From Sycon ciliatum (lineage: Eukaryota; Porifera; Calcarea; Leucosolenida; Sycettidae), in assembly GCF_964019385.1 (NCBI RefSeq), contig NC_088651.1, positions 5,091,110-5,155,109 on the forward strand: 64,000 nt of DNA. The letters run 5' to 3'. A model generated the notes under the pieces. It had not been told where the DNA came from, searched no databases, and worked only from the letters and a program-made list of their open reading frames with translations. Within the stretch, counting starts at the first letter, position 1. Every line of letters starts with the position of its first letter. Below, one piece after another: positions 1 to 10,118 of the stretch. A program made the translations under genes and the position numbers.

Positions 1-76
1 AAATACCTAGAAAAAAAACAAGAATCGAAAGAGAATAATGGAGAGCCCAGGATTAATTATTTGTTTTCAAATTATT

Positions 77-110
77 GCGCGCGCGCGCGCACACACACAC
101 ACACACACAC
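77..110. repeat. (GC)n(AC)n microsatellite
   Basis: About seven GC dinucleotides run directly into about ten AC dinucleotides. The same tract is at 43949-43982 in the second duplication copy with the same appearance. Alternating purine-pyrimidine of this kind can adopt Z-DNA. Confidence 0.95.
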
Positions 111-1089
111 AAACTTACACAACGCCAAGAAAAGAGTAGAGACACAATACACGCGCAACTCCAACAGCCATACAAACGTCCACCCATTTACACGTAAAGT
201 CAAGAGGGATAACAAATAATTATACGAAACGAATGCATACAGGGACGGGTACACGCACGTTTACATACACGTAGTAGTGTAAGAGAGTAACATAGTGCAG
301 TGGTCAGCATAATACTAGCACATGCTGAGAGTGCAATAGCAAGCTTCACCCTTGCTCACGGCCATGCAAATGTTCAGCAGCACTCAGTTCCGCAAGCTTC
401 TGAAGATCAGCACACCTGCAACAAATAGACAGCACACGGATACGCTTATTACCGTAATGATGCATGGGAGCACACAACAACCAAGTTCTCAACGAATGTG
501 ATGCTCAATGAAAATCAATCCACTCAAAGACCTGTGAACAGGTGACGGTGGGGACAATAATCTATTAGTAATACGAGGAATAAGATCGTTTGTGCACACT
601 CAAGACGCACAGACACACCAACATCACAATGTCATACGAGTATTAGCTTGAGAAGCTTTTTCTTGTCATTGGCAAACAAGCAATCCTCCTACTACTACTA
701 GTACACTGGCACTGCGTTTGTGGATCCCATTGTATTTGACATCATACTAGAGGAAGAGTGTCGTGGAGTTTCACATAATTATCACAGGGATAAAAATACA
801 TTTCTCATGAAATAATTATAATAATTGATGATAGCTAGACGATCGTATACGATTGATGCAAAGTCCTTGCAGTCCTTGAGGACTATTACGAAGTGGTTGA
901 TTACTTTTAGGGCATTCATTCAAGCAACATCAAACAAACGCGATACGCTCCTTGAAAATGGAAAAAAAATTCAAGCATAACAACAGAACAGCAGACCAAT
1001 CGAAACGAGTAAAAGCTTCCTTACCTCAGTCTTCGTCCTGCCATGTAGTTGGACAGCCTTTTGACACGGTGGTACAGGCAGCTCTTGTC

Positions 1090-1385
1090 CAGTCAAACAG
1101 GGGTATCCTTGTGGCGTCGAACGAAAGAGAGTGTCAGTGTATCTGACTCGTCAAATTGGAACTGTGCTGAACATTTCTCTTTCTCCGGTTCTGCTTTCAT
1201 CCCTCGCTCTGATGAAACCGTTCAAACGTCTTACTGGCAGCAATGGCCAGCCAAACAGGGAATCCTTGTGGCGTCGAACGAAAGAGAGTGTCAGTGTACC
1301 TGACTCGTCAGATTTGAACTGTGCTGAACTTTTCTCGTTCTGCAATTTCTGCTTTCATCCCGCGCACTGATGAAACGTCTTCAGA
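1090..1385. repeat. Two-copy direct repeat inside the TIR element
   Basis: Two ~140-bp units, about 1090-1232 and 1247-1385, share the core GTGGCGTCGAACGAAAGAGA and a following stretch ending in TGATGAAAC. The second unit has small indels. The same pair is at 44962-45257. Short reading frames cross the repeat but have no recognisable domain, so I treat it as non-coding. Confidence 0.8.
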
Positions 1386-1786
1386 GAACCACAAGACGCT
1401 TTCCAGATTTGATTTTGAACGTCTCCTTATCCTCCTTGGTTACCTCGAGACAGATTACTGTCAGCAACTGCACAGCAGAACTGGCAGCTAGCCATGGCTG
1501 AAGTGAAGAAAGGAATGCGCTGCCACGAGGCAAGCAAAACTGAAAATGTGCTTGTTCTCTTTCGGGCACAACGCGTACACACAGGACGGCGTGACTGGAT
1601 AAACTGGACTCCTGGACTGTGAATAGGGGACTTGTAGAAAAAGTGTACTCCTTATAGGGGATTGCGCGGCAGGATGAAGCTGATCAAAACTGAGTGGACT
1701 CCTGGACTCTGTATAGTGGATTGGGACCAATGGACTCTATATAGGGTGCTGGACATCATATAGTGCATGGACTCTATACTGAGTCC

Positions 1787-2728
1787 TACATGTATTCAAA
1801 CACGCCAACACAGCACTGTTACCTTTAAAGGCCGTATTTGAACGTGCATATTGGCTCTTTCTTTCAACTTAACACCTGTCTCATTGTAGAAAAATATTCA
1901 TTTAATAGTGAGTAACTTGGAAACCAAACAAAACACTGCAAGCGTGCTGGAGAAAGGATCGCAAAAGCCGAAGACCCGTCATGTTCAGTGGAGATGATGG
2001 GTGACCAGTAGGGGTAAGTGGATTATGCTGGCAAAATTTTGGGATAATCATGTTCTTTTGAAGAAGGAGCATAGAATGGTATCCAATAAACAAGGGCAGA
2101 TGCCCAATGAGGCTATTATGAACACCTGCATGCTATTGAAGGCCTAGTAGACAGCCTAATTTTTGGCATAATCAGGTACATTTTGAGAAGGAGCATAAAA
2201 TGGCATCCGAAAAACAAGGGCAGATGCCCAATGAGGCTGTTTTATACACATCTGCTATTGAAGGATCATACATAGGGCTTCTTGTCGATTTGAAATGTTA
2301 TTCTGGCAGCTATTATAGGCCATCTCCAAAAGGTTCAGCATTTGCTTTTGAATTTGGTATTCCTCTTGCGTATTATTGTCTTGTCGTTTCACAAAACTCA
2401 AAGTCCATATCATTGCAATGGGCGGAGTACAACTCCAGGACGACTCTGACTCAAGCTGCTTCCTGGAAAATAAGTCACTTCACGATATCGCAACTTCTAG
2501 GTTCGTATTGTTGTCCTTCACCCGGACGTGGGACCAGTTGCTGGAGGTGACAGCGTTGTGAATATTTACTGGCTCTCGCCATCTGTCGAGTGGAACTGTG
2601 TGATGACTCTGATTCAAGCTGCTACCTGGGGCTCCAGTTAAGAACCTTCGCTATCTAGGTCACGAAAGTCGATGCTTGCCATTCTGCCCCTTTTCTGGTG
2701 GGAGATCGTGGTGAAGGACGCGCATAAA
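1787..2728. repeat. R1 repeat, partial unit
   Basis: Dispersed R1 sequence resuming after the TIR element. It carries the motif GAGATGATGGGTGACCAGTA, two related lines built around AACAAGGGCAGATGCCCAAT, and the downstream block also seen at 17331-17760, 18954-19400, 40070-40500, 41920-42370 and 58450-58880. A short frame at 2200-2550 (116 residues) is similar across several R1 copies, but one R1 copy (near 42068) has a stop in it. Shared ancestry explains the similarity without any coding function. Confidence 0.85.
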
Positions 2729-3972
2729 CGAGAGAGCTTGGAAGCTCAGGGCCCTACGCTATGCTTTGTTGCTTAGCTCATCGTGGATGTTGTGGGAACT
2801 GACTCTGCGCTGACTCTGCCGATCACGGGCGTTCTGGAGTCGAAGGGATCTCTCTGCCGACGTTTCCTGTGACCGGCGCTGACTCGCCCGTTCACGCCTA
2901 TTTTGGAGAGGACGGGATCTCTCTTCCAAAGTATATTTTTGCTTACGCATCCTATCACCTATTCGGCAACGAACAACCATTCTAATTTCATTTCCTCCTC
3001 GTCTCCCTATTTATTTCCAGAAAGTCTCTCTATACATCAGGGAGTCGTACTGTATTGACAGCTACCCTAACGGGTCACGCCGCCCTCCACCCAAGCATGG
3101 GTATGATGAGGGACAGTGGCAACAGAAACAAAAACAGCAAGCAGAGAGAGATAGCAAGAGAAAGACGGCGATAGTAGTACATCTGGTGTGCGACGTATAG
3201 AAAAGAGAGATGACAAGAGATGCGCACAAAATAGGAAACAATAATTATTTTTGCAGTTCCGAAACAATCAACCAGGTGATGGAGTGTGGGCACCCGAAGT
3301 CCCACCTGGACTCCACTGGAAGAACATCCCACGCAGGGATATCAGCGATAGGCCAAGCGCTGAAAAACAGCCATGAAGACACATCGTCTAGAAGTCCACC
3401 GCGCTCGAACTGAAATTGCAGGTTCAAACAATTTCCCACGCGGCGTCAGGCAGCGTAACTCTTCTCCCTGCATCACCATCCATCTCCAGCAACCGTCTCC
3501 ACTCACAGCTCATGCCTCTGCCACCACTGTACTCCTCCGAGCTTCGCAGTTTGAAACCATTCGGGGGTCAGCTACACCACCGCGAATGGAGAGACGAGGA
3601 CGACAACGGTCGTGACTGAAAAGACACTGCCTTGGCGACCGCATCGCGGAACCCTCGCCCCAGCAAATTCAGAAATACGCCAGGGGCAACTCTGGTGGAC
3701 CGAGAGCCAACCCCTTGGCAAGACTAGTAAGAGGAACGACTGAAAACTCAGATAAAACGGAGCTACAAAAAGTGCAACCGTCCCCTTCAAGCACAGTTGC
3801 AACACACAGGGAGTCGTATACATGTACATAATATTGTGGCCAGCTGTTTGTAGCCAGCTGTGTTTGATGGTACGTTACGGGACAGATACGGGAGCCAGCA
3901 AATGGCCAGCTGTGCGATACGGTACGGGACAGATACGGGATAGCGCCAGGCGTGACACAAACAAACAAACAA
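2729..3972. repeat. R2 module, unit 1
   Basis: Starts at the recurring AAACGAGAGAGCTTGGAAGC motif and contains an STPR-like stretch (minus strand, 2759-2980), a ~700-bp block with no recognised coding content (about 3040-3780), the GGTAC-rich line near 3870-3935 and a short (ACAA)n tract before the next AAACGAGAGAGC. It corresponds to 46078-47352 and again to 47353-48621 in the second duplication copy. The 3040-3780 block was not recognised as any family. Confidence 0.8.
2759..2980 (-). pseudogene. STPR-like 23-residue repeat fragment
   Basis: The minus strand reads through about two units of an Arg/Gln/Glu-rich 23-residue repeat of the form RRSQETSAERSRRLQNARDR. This is the STPR pattern (score-and-three-amino-acid peptide repeat) known from DNA-binding proteins; similar Arg-rich tandem repeats occur at the N-terminus of some Helitron proteins. 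It is preceded by IGDRMRKQKYTLEER, which recurs in the copies at 21057, 46332 and 47681. The frame has no remaining downstream domain, so this is a gene fragment carried inside R2 rather than a working gene. Confidence 0.55.
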
Positions 3973-4751
3973 ACACCAAACGAGAGAGCTTGGAAGCTCA
4001 GGGCCCTGCGCTATGCTTTGTTGCCTAGCTCATCGTGTATGTTGTTAGAACTGATGGAAATGCTTTTTCCTTTGATTAGCTACATCATTGTATTGCAAAA
4101 ACGTTTCACTGAGATACTGAAGTCACGTCTTCTGCATAGCTATGGGACCGGCGCTGACTCTGCCGATCACGGGCGTTCTGGAGTCAACGGGATGTCTGTC
4201 CTGACGTTTCCTGGGACCGGCGCTGACTCTGCCGATCACGGGCGTTCTTCTTCTTATTATTATTATACTGACGGCAACTAACATCCATTCTGATTGCATT
4301 TACTCGTCTCTCTACTTCGTATTTCTTTCCAGAAAATCTCCCCATACAGCAGGGAGTCGTTTACAGAATATGACACCCTGCTATACATCTACATGACTGT
4401 ATATACGTTATAATTATTATGCTATCGGCCTATATGCGATTCCCGGGCTGGTCGACAGGCGGCCCAGCCAGCCAGCTAGTGGGATCTCGGCCTCGCACAC
4501 AAATTCACACAAAATGTTACTGCACTGAATGCATTCCCCCGATACACTTCGCATATATACTCATTCTCTTGATGGTACCGTACTCTTGATGGTACGGGAC
4601 AGGTAAGGGATAGCGCCAGGCATGTCGATGGCACAAACAAACAAAAATATTGCGGCCAGCTGTCTTCGCTGGTACGGTACAGTACGGGACAGATACGGAA
4701 TAGCGCCAGGCGTGACACAAACAAACAAACAAACAAACAAACAAACACCAA
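3973..4751. repeat. R2 module, unit 2
   Basis: Second R2 unit, with the AAACGAGAGAGC start, one and a half 69-bp STPR-type units (4145-4250), a (TTA)n stretch near 4253-4265, the AGCAGGGAGTC hairpin region near 4350-4385, the GGTAC-rich line and (ACAA)n at 4718-4747. It corresponds to 48622-49383 in copy 2. Confidence 0.8.
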
Positions 4752-5308
4752 ACGAGAGAGCTTGGAAGCTCAGGGCCCTGCGCTATGCTTTGTTGCCTAG
4801 CTCATCGTGCATGTTGTTAGAACTGATGGAAAAGTTTTTTTCCTTTGATTAGCTACATCATTGAATTGCAAAAACGTTTCAAAGAGTTACTGAAGTAACG
4901 TCTTCTGCATAGCTATGGGACCGGCGCTGACTCTGCCGATCACGGGCGTTCTGGAGTCGACGGGATGTCTGTCCTGCCGTTTCCTGGGACCGGCGCTGAC
5001 TCTGCCGATCACGGTCGTTCGTCTTCTTCTTCTTATTATACTGACGGCAACTAACATCCATTCTAATTGCATTTACTCGTCTCCCTACTTCGTATTTCTT
5101 TCCAGAAAATCTCCCCATACAGCAGGGAGTCGTTTACATAATATGACTCCCTGCTATACATCTACATGACTGTATACACGGTATAATTATTATGCTATCG
5201 GCCTACATGCGATTCCCGGGTTGTTCGACAGGCGGCCCAGCCAACCTGCTAGTGGGATCTCGGCCTCGCACACAAATCCACACAAAATGTTACTGCACTG
5301 AATGCATT
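4752..5308. repeat. R2 module, unit 3, left part
   Basis: A third R2 unit present only in duplication copy 1. It carries STPR-type 69-bp units on the minus strand (4879-5118) and an AGCAGGGAGTC ... GACTCCCTGCT inverted repeat at about 5120-5157. It is interrupted after the word GCATT by the LINE fragment at 5309-6338 and resumes at 6339-6585. Confidence 0.8.
4879..5118 (-). pseudogene. STPR-like repeat fragment
   Basis: Minus-strand reading gives residues of the form RDRQSQRRSQETAGQTSRRL repeated about twice with a 23-residue period, equal to the 69-bp DNA period. It is a degraded copy of the stretch described at 2759-2980. No flanking domain is visible. Confidence 0.5.
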
Positions 5309-5951
5309 GGGAGTCATTGTAGACAGTGATGTTTCTTGGTCTGGTCACATAGACTTTATCGTTAGGAAGACTTGCACGAAAATTGGCGCTCTTCGACGGT
5401 GTTTTCGGCAACTAAGTTTGAAGGCAACACGGCAGTTTATCCTCTCGGTTATCCTGCCTGACTTATTATACTGCTGCTCTTGCTTTGCAATGAAGCTATC
5501 CGCCAAGGACCGACAGCGACTCTCGTCCGTTTATCGTCGTTCTGTACGCGCTGCTTGTGGCTCGAAACTACAAGAGGACGTCATGCCGCTGTTAGCTAGA
5601 TTGTCGATTGATCCGTTTGAACATTACCTTATTCGTAGCATTGCTAAATTTATCCATGTTAATCATGTCGTTTTCCCTCTCCCAAATCTGACGGACCTTT
5701 TCCCTCAAGTTTCAACCGGCCCTAGGACAACAAGAAGCTCTTTTAATGCTGCTATTGCAATATCTAAATTCCGGACGACTGACGGTGTCAATTCCTTTTC
5801 AAATCGTGCTGCCCTGTTCTTTAATTCTTTGCCTGTGGAGTGGCGCACCCAGCACCGCACTACATTTGCTAAGCACCTTCAGACCATGCTAAAAGACGCA
5901 GCGTCTTTTCAGAAGTATTTTGATCTTCTTTTCAGCAAACTCCCTCATTGA
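5307..5951 (+). pseudogene. LINE reverse transcriptase C-terminus (CR1/Jockey-group type)
   Basis: The 214-residue frame begins inside the region after the reverse transcriptase catalytic core. GVIVDSDVSWSGHIDFIVRK matches the usual YLGV-x-D-x-x-L-x-W-x-x-HI motif that follows the thumb, and the later FSNRAALFFNSLPVEWR is the usual C-terminal S/N-x-x-x-x-FNSLP-x-x-x-R motif. No endonuclease or catalytic palm is present, as expected for a 5'-truncated copy. The apparent start codon is flanking sequence, not a real start. Confidence 0.8.
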
Positions 5952-6338
5952 TCTGCACCGCCTGTATTGTATAACTGTGTTTACTGCGTTCCTAGTTTAA
6001 ATTCGTTTTTAAAAACATCTCTTTAATTCTTGCACTATCCCATTATGACCATGCTTAAAGACGCAGCGTCTTTTCAGAAGTATTTAGATCTTCTTTTCAG
6101 CAAACGGCCTCATTCATCTGCATCGCTTGTATTGTATACCTGTGTTTACTGCTTACTGCTTACTGCTGCTTTATTGTTCCAAGTATCAGTTTAGTTTAGT
6201 TTAAATATCTCCTATTATTATTATTTTATTTTTTTTCCTCACCCCACACCCCTCTACCCTGTTATCGGCCCTCTTAAGAGTTGTGTTCATCACTGTTGAG
6301 GCTTCCGATGGAAAATAAAAGAATACTACTACTACTAC
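5309..6338 (+). mobile_element. 5'-truncated LINE fragment inserted in R2
   Basis: The R2 sequence is broken at GCATT and resumes as CATTCCCCGATAC, while duplication copy 2 (near 49175) has the uninterrupted site. The insert holds the last ~210 codons of a LINE protein, a 3' untranslated region and an (ACT)n tail at about 6323-6338, giving a plus-strand retrotransposed copy with a short ~4-bp target repeat. About 100 bp around the stop codon (5887-5986) is repeated at 6051-6150, an internal duplication of the 3' end. Confidence 0.85.
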
Positions 6339-6585
6339 ATTCCCCGATACACTTCGCATATAAAACTCATTCTCTTGATGGTACCGTACACTTGATGGTA
6401 CGGGACAGGTACGGGATAGCGCCAGGCATGCCGATGGCACAAACAAACAAAAATATTGTGGCCAGCTGTCTTTGTTGGTACGGTACGGTACGGGACAGAT
6501 ACAGGATAGCGCCAGGCGTGACACAAACAAACAAACAAACAAACAAACAAACAAACAAACAAACAAACAAACAAACAAACACCAA
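6339..6585. repeat. R2 unit 3, right part, with (ACAA)n tract
   Basis: R2 resumes after the LINE with the GGTACGGGACAGGTACGGGA line and ends in a pure (ACAA)n run at about 6522-6581, longer than the equivalent tract in copy 2 (about 49362-49380). This length difference is a likely slippage site. Confidence 0.85.
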
Positions 6586-6861
6586 ATTAAAGCTGTGTGG
6601 ACCCTGGCTAGCGCCAGACGTTACTGAAGTAACGTCTTCTGCATAGCTACGGGAATTAAAGCTGTGTGGACCCTGGCTAGCGCCAGACGTTACTGAAGTA
6701 ACGTCTTCTGCATAGCTACGGGAATTAAAGCTGTGTGGACCCTGGCTAGCGCCAGACGTTACTGAAGTAACGTCTTCTGCATAGCTACGGGAATTAAAGC
6801 TGTGTGGACCCTGGCTAGCGCCAGACGTTACTGAAGTAACGTCTTCTGCATAGCTACGGGA
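6586..6861. repeat. 69-bp palindromic minisatellite, 4 units
   Basis: Four essentially identical 69-bp units start at 6586, 6655, 6724 and 6793. Each contains the near-perfect palindrome AGACGTTACT-GA-AGTAACGTCT. Copy 2 has three units at 49384-49590, the array at 20360-20566 has three in the opposite orientation, and a single unit lies at about 36983-37051. Because 69 is a multiple of three the array is open in some frames, but there is no sign that this reflects coding. Confidence 0.95.
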
Positions 6862-7249
6862 ATAAAACAGGTAACTACACACTCTGATTACGGAAAAACC
6901 AAACATTATTGCAAAAAAAGTCTCTTAAGAAATAATCATGTGCGTTCCAGGAATCGAACCTGCATACATGTAGATACCTTGTGATACGTACTCGGAGGTA
7001 GTACATGTACAAGAAACCAGATATTCAAACACGCTAACACAGCACTGTTACCTTTAAAGGCCGTACTTGAACGTGCACATTGGCTCTTCTCTCCACCTGT
7101 CTCACTGTGGAAAATAGTAACAACCTTTAAAACCAAACAGAACATCGCCAGTGTGCTCGAGAAAGGATCGATAAACCCGAAGACCCCAAACAATTGTTTG
7201 TAAAACAGTTCTCCATTGAAACATCATATTCGTGTTTACCCTATTAACC
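6862..7249. repeat. R1 repeat, left part, with B-box-like sequence
   Basis: R1 segment from GTAACTACACACTCTGATTA to the words CTATTAACC. On the minus strand the line near 6940-6965 reads GCAGGTTCGATTCCTGGAAC, which contains a Pol III B-box consensus (GGTTCGANTCC). R1 continues after the LINE at 8482. Confidence 0.85.
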
Positions 7250-8481
7250 AACGTTGTGGTAAAGTGCGATGGCATACCCGTGCCAAGCGTCACCAGTGCC
7301 CGCTACCTTGGCATCACCTTGGATGTACGCATGTCATGGCAGCCCCAGGTCGATGCGAGCATCACGAAAGCCAATAAGAAAATTGGAACTCTGTGGCGGA
7401 CACGAAAGTCGCTAACACTTGCTAGCCGTGTGCTGTTCTTCAAGGCAGCTATCATGCCGGATCTACTGTATGGGTCCGTTGCGTTTAGCCCAGGTCTCAC
7501 TCAGGCCCAGACCGACCGGCTCCAAGTAGCACAAAACCGTGGGGCAAGAGCAGTTTATGGCCGGCCGGGGTTCTCTCGTGCCAGTGATCTCCTGGAACGC
7601 ATGCAGGTGTTCAGGATTGGAGAAATACATCGGCAGAAGGTCCTGGTCTTTGTCTGGAGGTGCATACACGCCAGTGCGAGTCCATCCCTCCAGGAGCTCT
7701 TCGTACGCTGCGCGGATCGTAGGACGCGCCTGGATCTCGCCCTGGGGCTCCGTCTACCAGCTACACGAACCCGCGCCGGACGATCTCGCCCTGCCTCCCG
7801 AGGTAGTGCCCTTTGGAACGTCCTACCGGATGCAGTCAGAGTACTGTCGTCTCTCAGCAGCTTCAAAGCTGCCGTCGTACCGTATACCCTCCGATCTTCC
7901 TGATGTTATGATTAGAACCTTGCCCTGAGACAGCTTCCTGTCTGTGATTGATTTTCACTGTTTACCATTATTATTTGCCATGGCGACCCCCGTAGGTCCG
8001 TAACTGGCAGGGCAGGGTTGGGCCTTTCATCCTCCCGATGTTAGTAGCAAGTACTCTCGTTAGCAGTAACTGTTAGTACTTTGTTTGTTTGTTTTTATTT
8101 TATTTTTATTTTATTTTATTTTCTCTATTTTATTCTCTTTACCAGGCGTGTGCCATCCCCTGGACAAACAAAATGGGTGCCTTATTATTATTTTTCTGTT
8201 TCTGTTTTAATGACAGTCCACTGCACGCCTGAAAAAAGTACTTAGTTTATTAGGCGGGTTACAGAGCTATCGACTTATCGTTCGCTGGCTTACTTGTAGT
8301 TTGATAACGCTTCGCTCTTCATTGAGATATCTACCATTCTCTCTTTTTTTTCTCCTTATTTTCTCCCCAACCCTCCTTCCCTGTAACATAATAACATATT
8401 CGCTGCCTTGTCATTGAGCATTTGTGCTCGTTTGGATTTGCGAATTCAAATAAAGTATACATACATACATACATACATACA
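7250..8481 (+). mobile_element. 5'-truncated LINE in R1, TAACC target repeat
   Basis: R1 is split between two copies of TAACC (7245-7249 and 8482-8486). The insert carries a LINE C-terminal coding region, a 3' untranslated region with AAATAAAGTATACATAC, and a (CATA)n tail at about 8456-8481. The same insertion is in copy 2 at 49979-51218, so it predates the duplication. Confidence 0.88.
7253..7903 (+). pseudogene. LINE reverse transcriptase C-terminal region
   Basis: About 215 residues from the region following the catalytic palm. ARYLGITLDVRMSWQPQVDA is the conserved segment after the thumb, AAIMPDLLYGSVAFSPG matches the 'ILP-x-x-x-YG' motif, and SRGSALWNVLPDAVRVLSSL is the typical C-terminal LWN-x-LP motif. 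The endonuclease and FADD/YADD catalytic core are missing, as expected for 5' truncation. The open frame is intact in both duplication copies (also 49982-50632). The apparent ATG upstream belongs to R1. Confidence 0.8.
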
Positions 8482-8583
8482 TAACCGCTCCCACAAGCTG
8501 AACTGCTAAAACCGACTCATCATTAGTGTAAAGGCTTCAAGACCTTCGCTATTTAAGATACGAAAGTCAATGCTGGACATTAA
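8482..8583. repeat. R1 repeat, continuation
   Basis: R1 resumes with CGCTCCCACAAGCTGAACTG and is interrupted again at GGACAT by the TIR element at 8584. The R1 line here overlaps a small LINE C-terminal fragment (KYLGVLIDER-like) that is a regular part of R1. Confidence 0.8.
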
Positions 8584-9274
8584 AGAGGTTTAGCACAACG
8601 AAATTCGTCTGAATTTTCGTTAGATTTTGAAGCCCGGGGACGAGTAACGAAACTTGCCACGAACTTCGGGACACACACTCGCGGAAAACATCAATCCAAC
8701 GAAGTTTGGTCTGTCGACTTTTCGTACCGCGATCACATGAGAATTTTTCCTTTCCTTTCGACATTTTTTTTCTGAGGTTCTTGTTTTCACGACCAGAATG
8801 TCGGCGCCGAACTAAAATCCTGCAGTCTCTGCAGCTGCTGTTACCTCTGGTGATCAGGAGGGACGACGACTTACGTGGGATACGCAGATGGATCTCATGA
8901 TGCTCCGCCTTGTGAAGTCGATGCCGTTTCTTGCGGAAATCACGCACGAATGAAGAAGCAGCTCTGCTGCTTTCCCAGAGCGATGAGAGATTTGCTGGGC
9001 TGAAAAAGAAAGGGCTTGTGGATCGGTTGCATTTCCTGCTCAAGAAGCATTCGAGTGGTGAGGCGACCAGTTTACGATAGTCGGGGAGTGACGAGGATTA
9101 CTATTGATTATTTTGTATTTCGCGGGGATTTCCGCGACATCCACGGTATCCACTAGCGACACCGAAGTTCGTGGAGAACGTTCTGCTAAACAAAAATTCA
9201 GCGAATTTCGGTCGGCTTTTTCGTACAGCGGCATAACGAAAATGAACAACGAATTTCGTTGTGCTAAACCTCTC
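8584..9274. mobile_element. 691-bp TIR element (MITE-like), copy 1 only
   Basis: Perfect 24-bp terminal inverted repeats at 8584-8607 and 9250-9273 begin AGAGGTTTAGCACAACG. The element lies between two TAA trinucleotides (8581-8583, 9275-9277), the pattern of Harbinger-type 3-bp target duplications. Copy 2 has no insert at the matching position (about 51315). The interior has no recognisable transposase; a 158-residue minus-strand frame covering it has no domain signature. One odd point: the empty site in copy 2 reads GACATTGTTCCC and lacks the TAA a simple insertion would predict. Confidence 0.85.
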
Positions 9275-9700
9275 TAATGTTCCCAAATACCTCGGCGTCT
9301 TGATCGATGAACGAATGGCCTCGCAACCGTAAGTTGACCAGTGCATCTCACGAACTGCTAGGAAGATCGTTAGTCTGTGGCGCGCGCGACGCTGTCTCAC
9401 TCTACTGTCTCTAGCTATTCGAATCAAGTGTAATCGCTTCCACAACGTGGGCGGCTTAGAACAGCACATGACAAGTGTCAAGGCTTCGAGACGTAGGCAA
9501 TCTAGGATACGAAAGTCGATGCTTGCCATTCTGCCCTTTTTCCGGTTGGAGATCATGGCGAAGTACGGGCGTAAAAAAAACAGGTAACTGCGCACTCTGA
9601 TTACCGTAAAACAATAAATTTTGCGGAAAAAGTCTCTTTCTGAACAATCATGTGCGCTGCTGGTTCGAGTCCTGGCGGTGTGACTGATGATTTTTTTCTT
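9275..9700. repeat. R1 repeat with LINE-derived segment
   Basis: Continues R1 from TTCCCAAATACCTCGGCGTC through the CATTCTGCCC and GTAACTGCGCACTCTGATTA lines. At 9661-9690 R1 gives way to CTGGTTCGAGTCCTGGCGG, a plus-strand B-box/T-arm-like sequence similar to the tRNA-like element at 28639-28710, probably the remnant of a tRNA-derived SINE. Confidence 0.7.
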
Positions 9701-10118
9701 TCTTACATATCTGGCTTGCAAGTGTTGAGTTTCGGAGAGAAAAGAGCAGTACGTGGCATGTGGCCTCTCATTTCCTAAAACATTGAAATTCTCCGTAAAG
9801 TCCAAATTTGAAATTGTTATTATTATTGCAAATAAAGCTGAGTAATTACACGAATGCATAAAACCAGTATTTGCTTTCGGGAAGGATTCACAAACATAAG
9901 ACAAAAACACCACGGCTCAATGTAACTGCACATACGGAAAGCAGCTTCTATTATCAAGTTCGAGTGGCAATGTCAGAAAGGCGGGAGACTGTTCGTGCAC
10001 GATGGTCACCCTGCAGGGGATAAGTCAAGGACTCGGCTCGGCAGAGGAAGATGAGTGCCGCGGGGTGCCATTCCACCGTGACTAATCCCCTACAATCTGC
10101 CGCAGCTGATTAAGGCCT

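Larger units (their letters stand above)
1..1786. mobile_element. 2.36-kb TIR element, right part (copy 1)
   Basis: Matches 43873-45658, the right three quarters of the complete element at 43301-45658. It ends in clustered subterminal motifs of the TATAGAGTCCA type and a terminal GGACTCAGTA inverted repeat, followed by TACATGTA, the 8-bp target repeat seen on both sides of the complete copy. The body (about 250-950) is non-coding to my eye. No transposase is recognisable. Confidence 0.7.

Noticed and set aside
952-1370. Overlapping short frames in the TIR element
   Set aside because: They follow the internal direct repeat in several frames on both strands and have no domain signature.
3210-3615. 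Short frames in the 3.0-3.8 kb block of R2 as a host exon
   Set aside because: The block recurs three times with R2, no frame extends well and no domain is visible.
6586-6861. CRISPR array
   Set aside because: Units adjoin with no variable spacers, and the context is eukaryotic.
6367-6906. Open frame with repeated 23-residue units over the 69-bp palindromic array
   Set aside because: 69 is divisible by three, so any frame open in one unit is open in all. The frame has no conserved domain and changes with unit number.
8567-9043. 158-residue minus-strand frame inside the 691-bp TIR element
   Set aside because: No transposase motif; it crosses the left end of the element into R1, so it cannot be the element's own gene.
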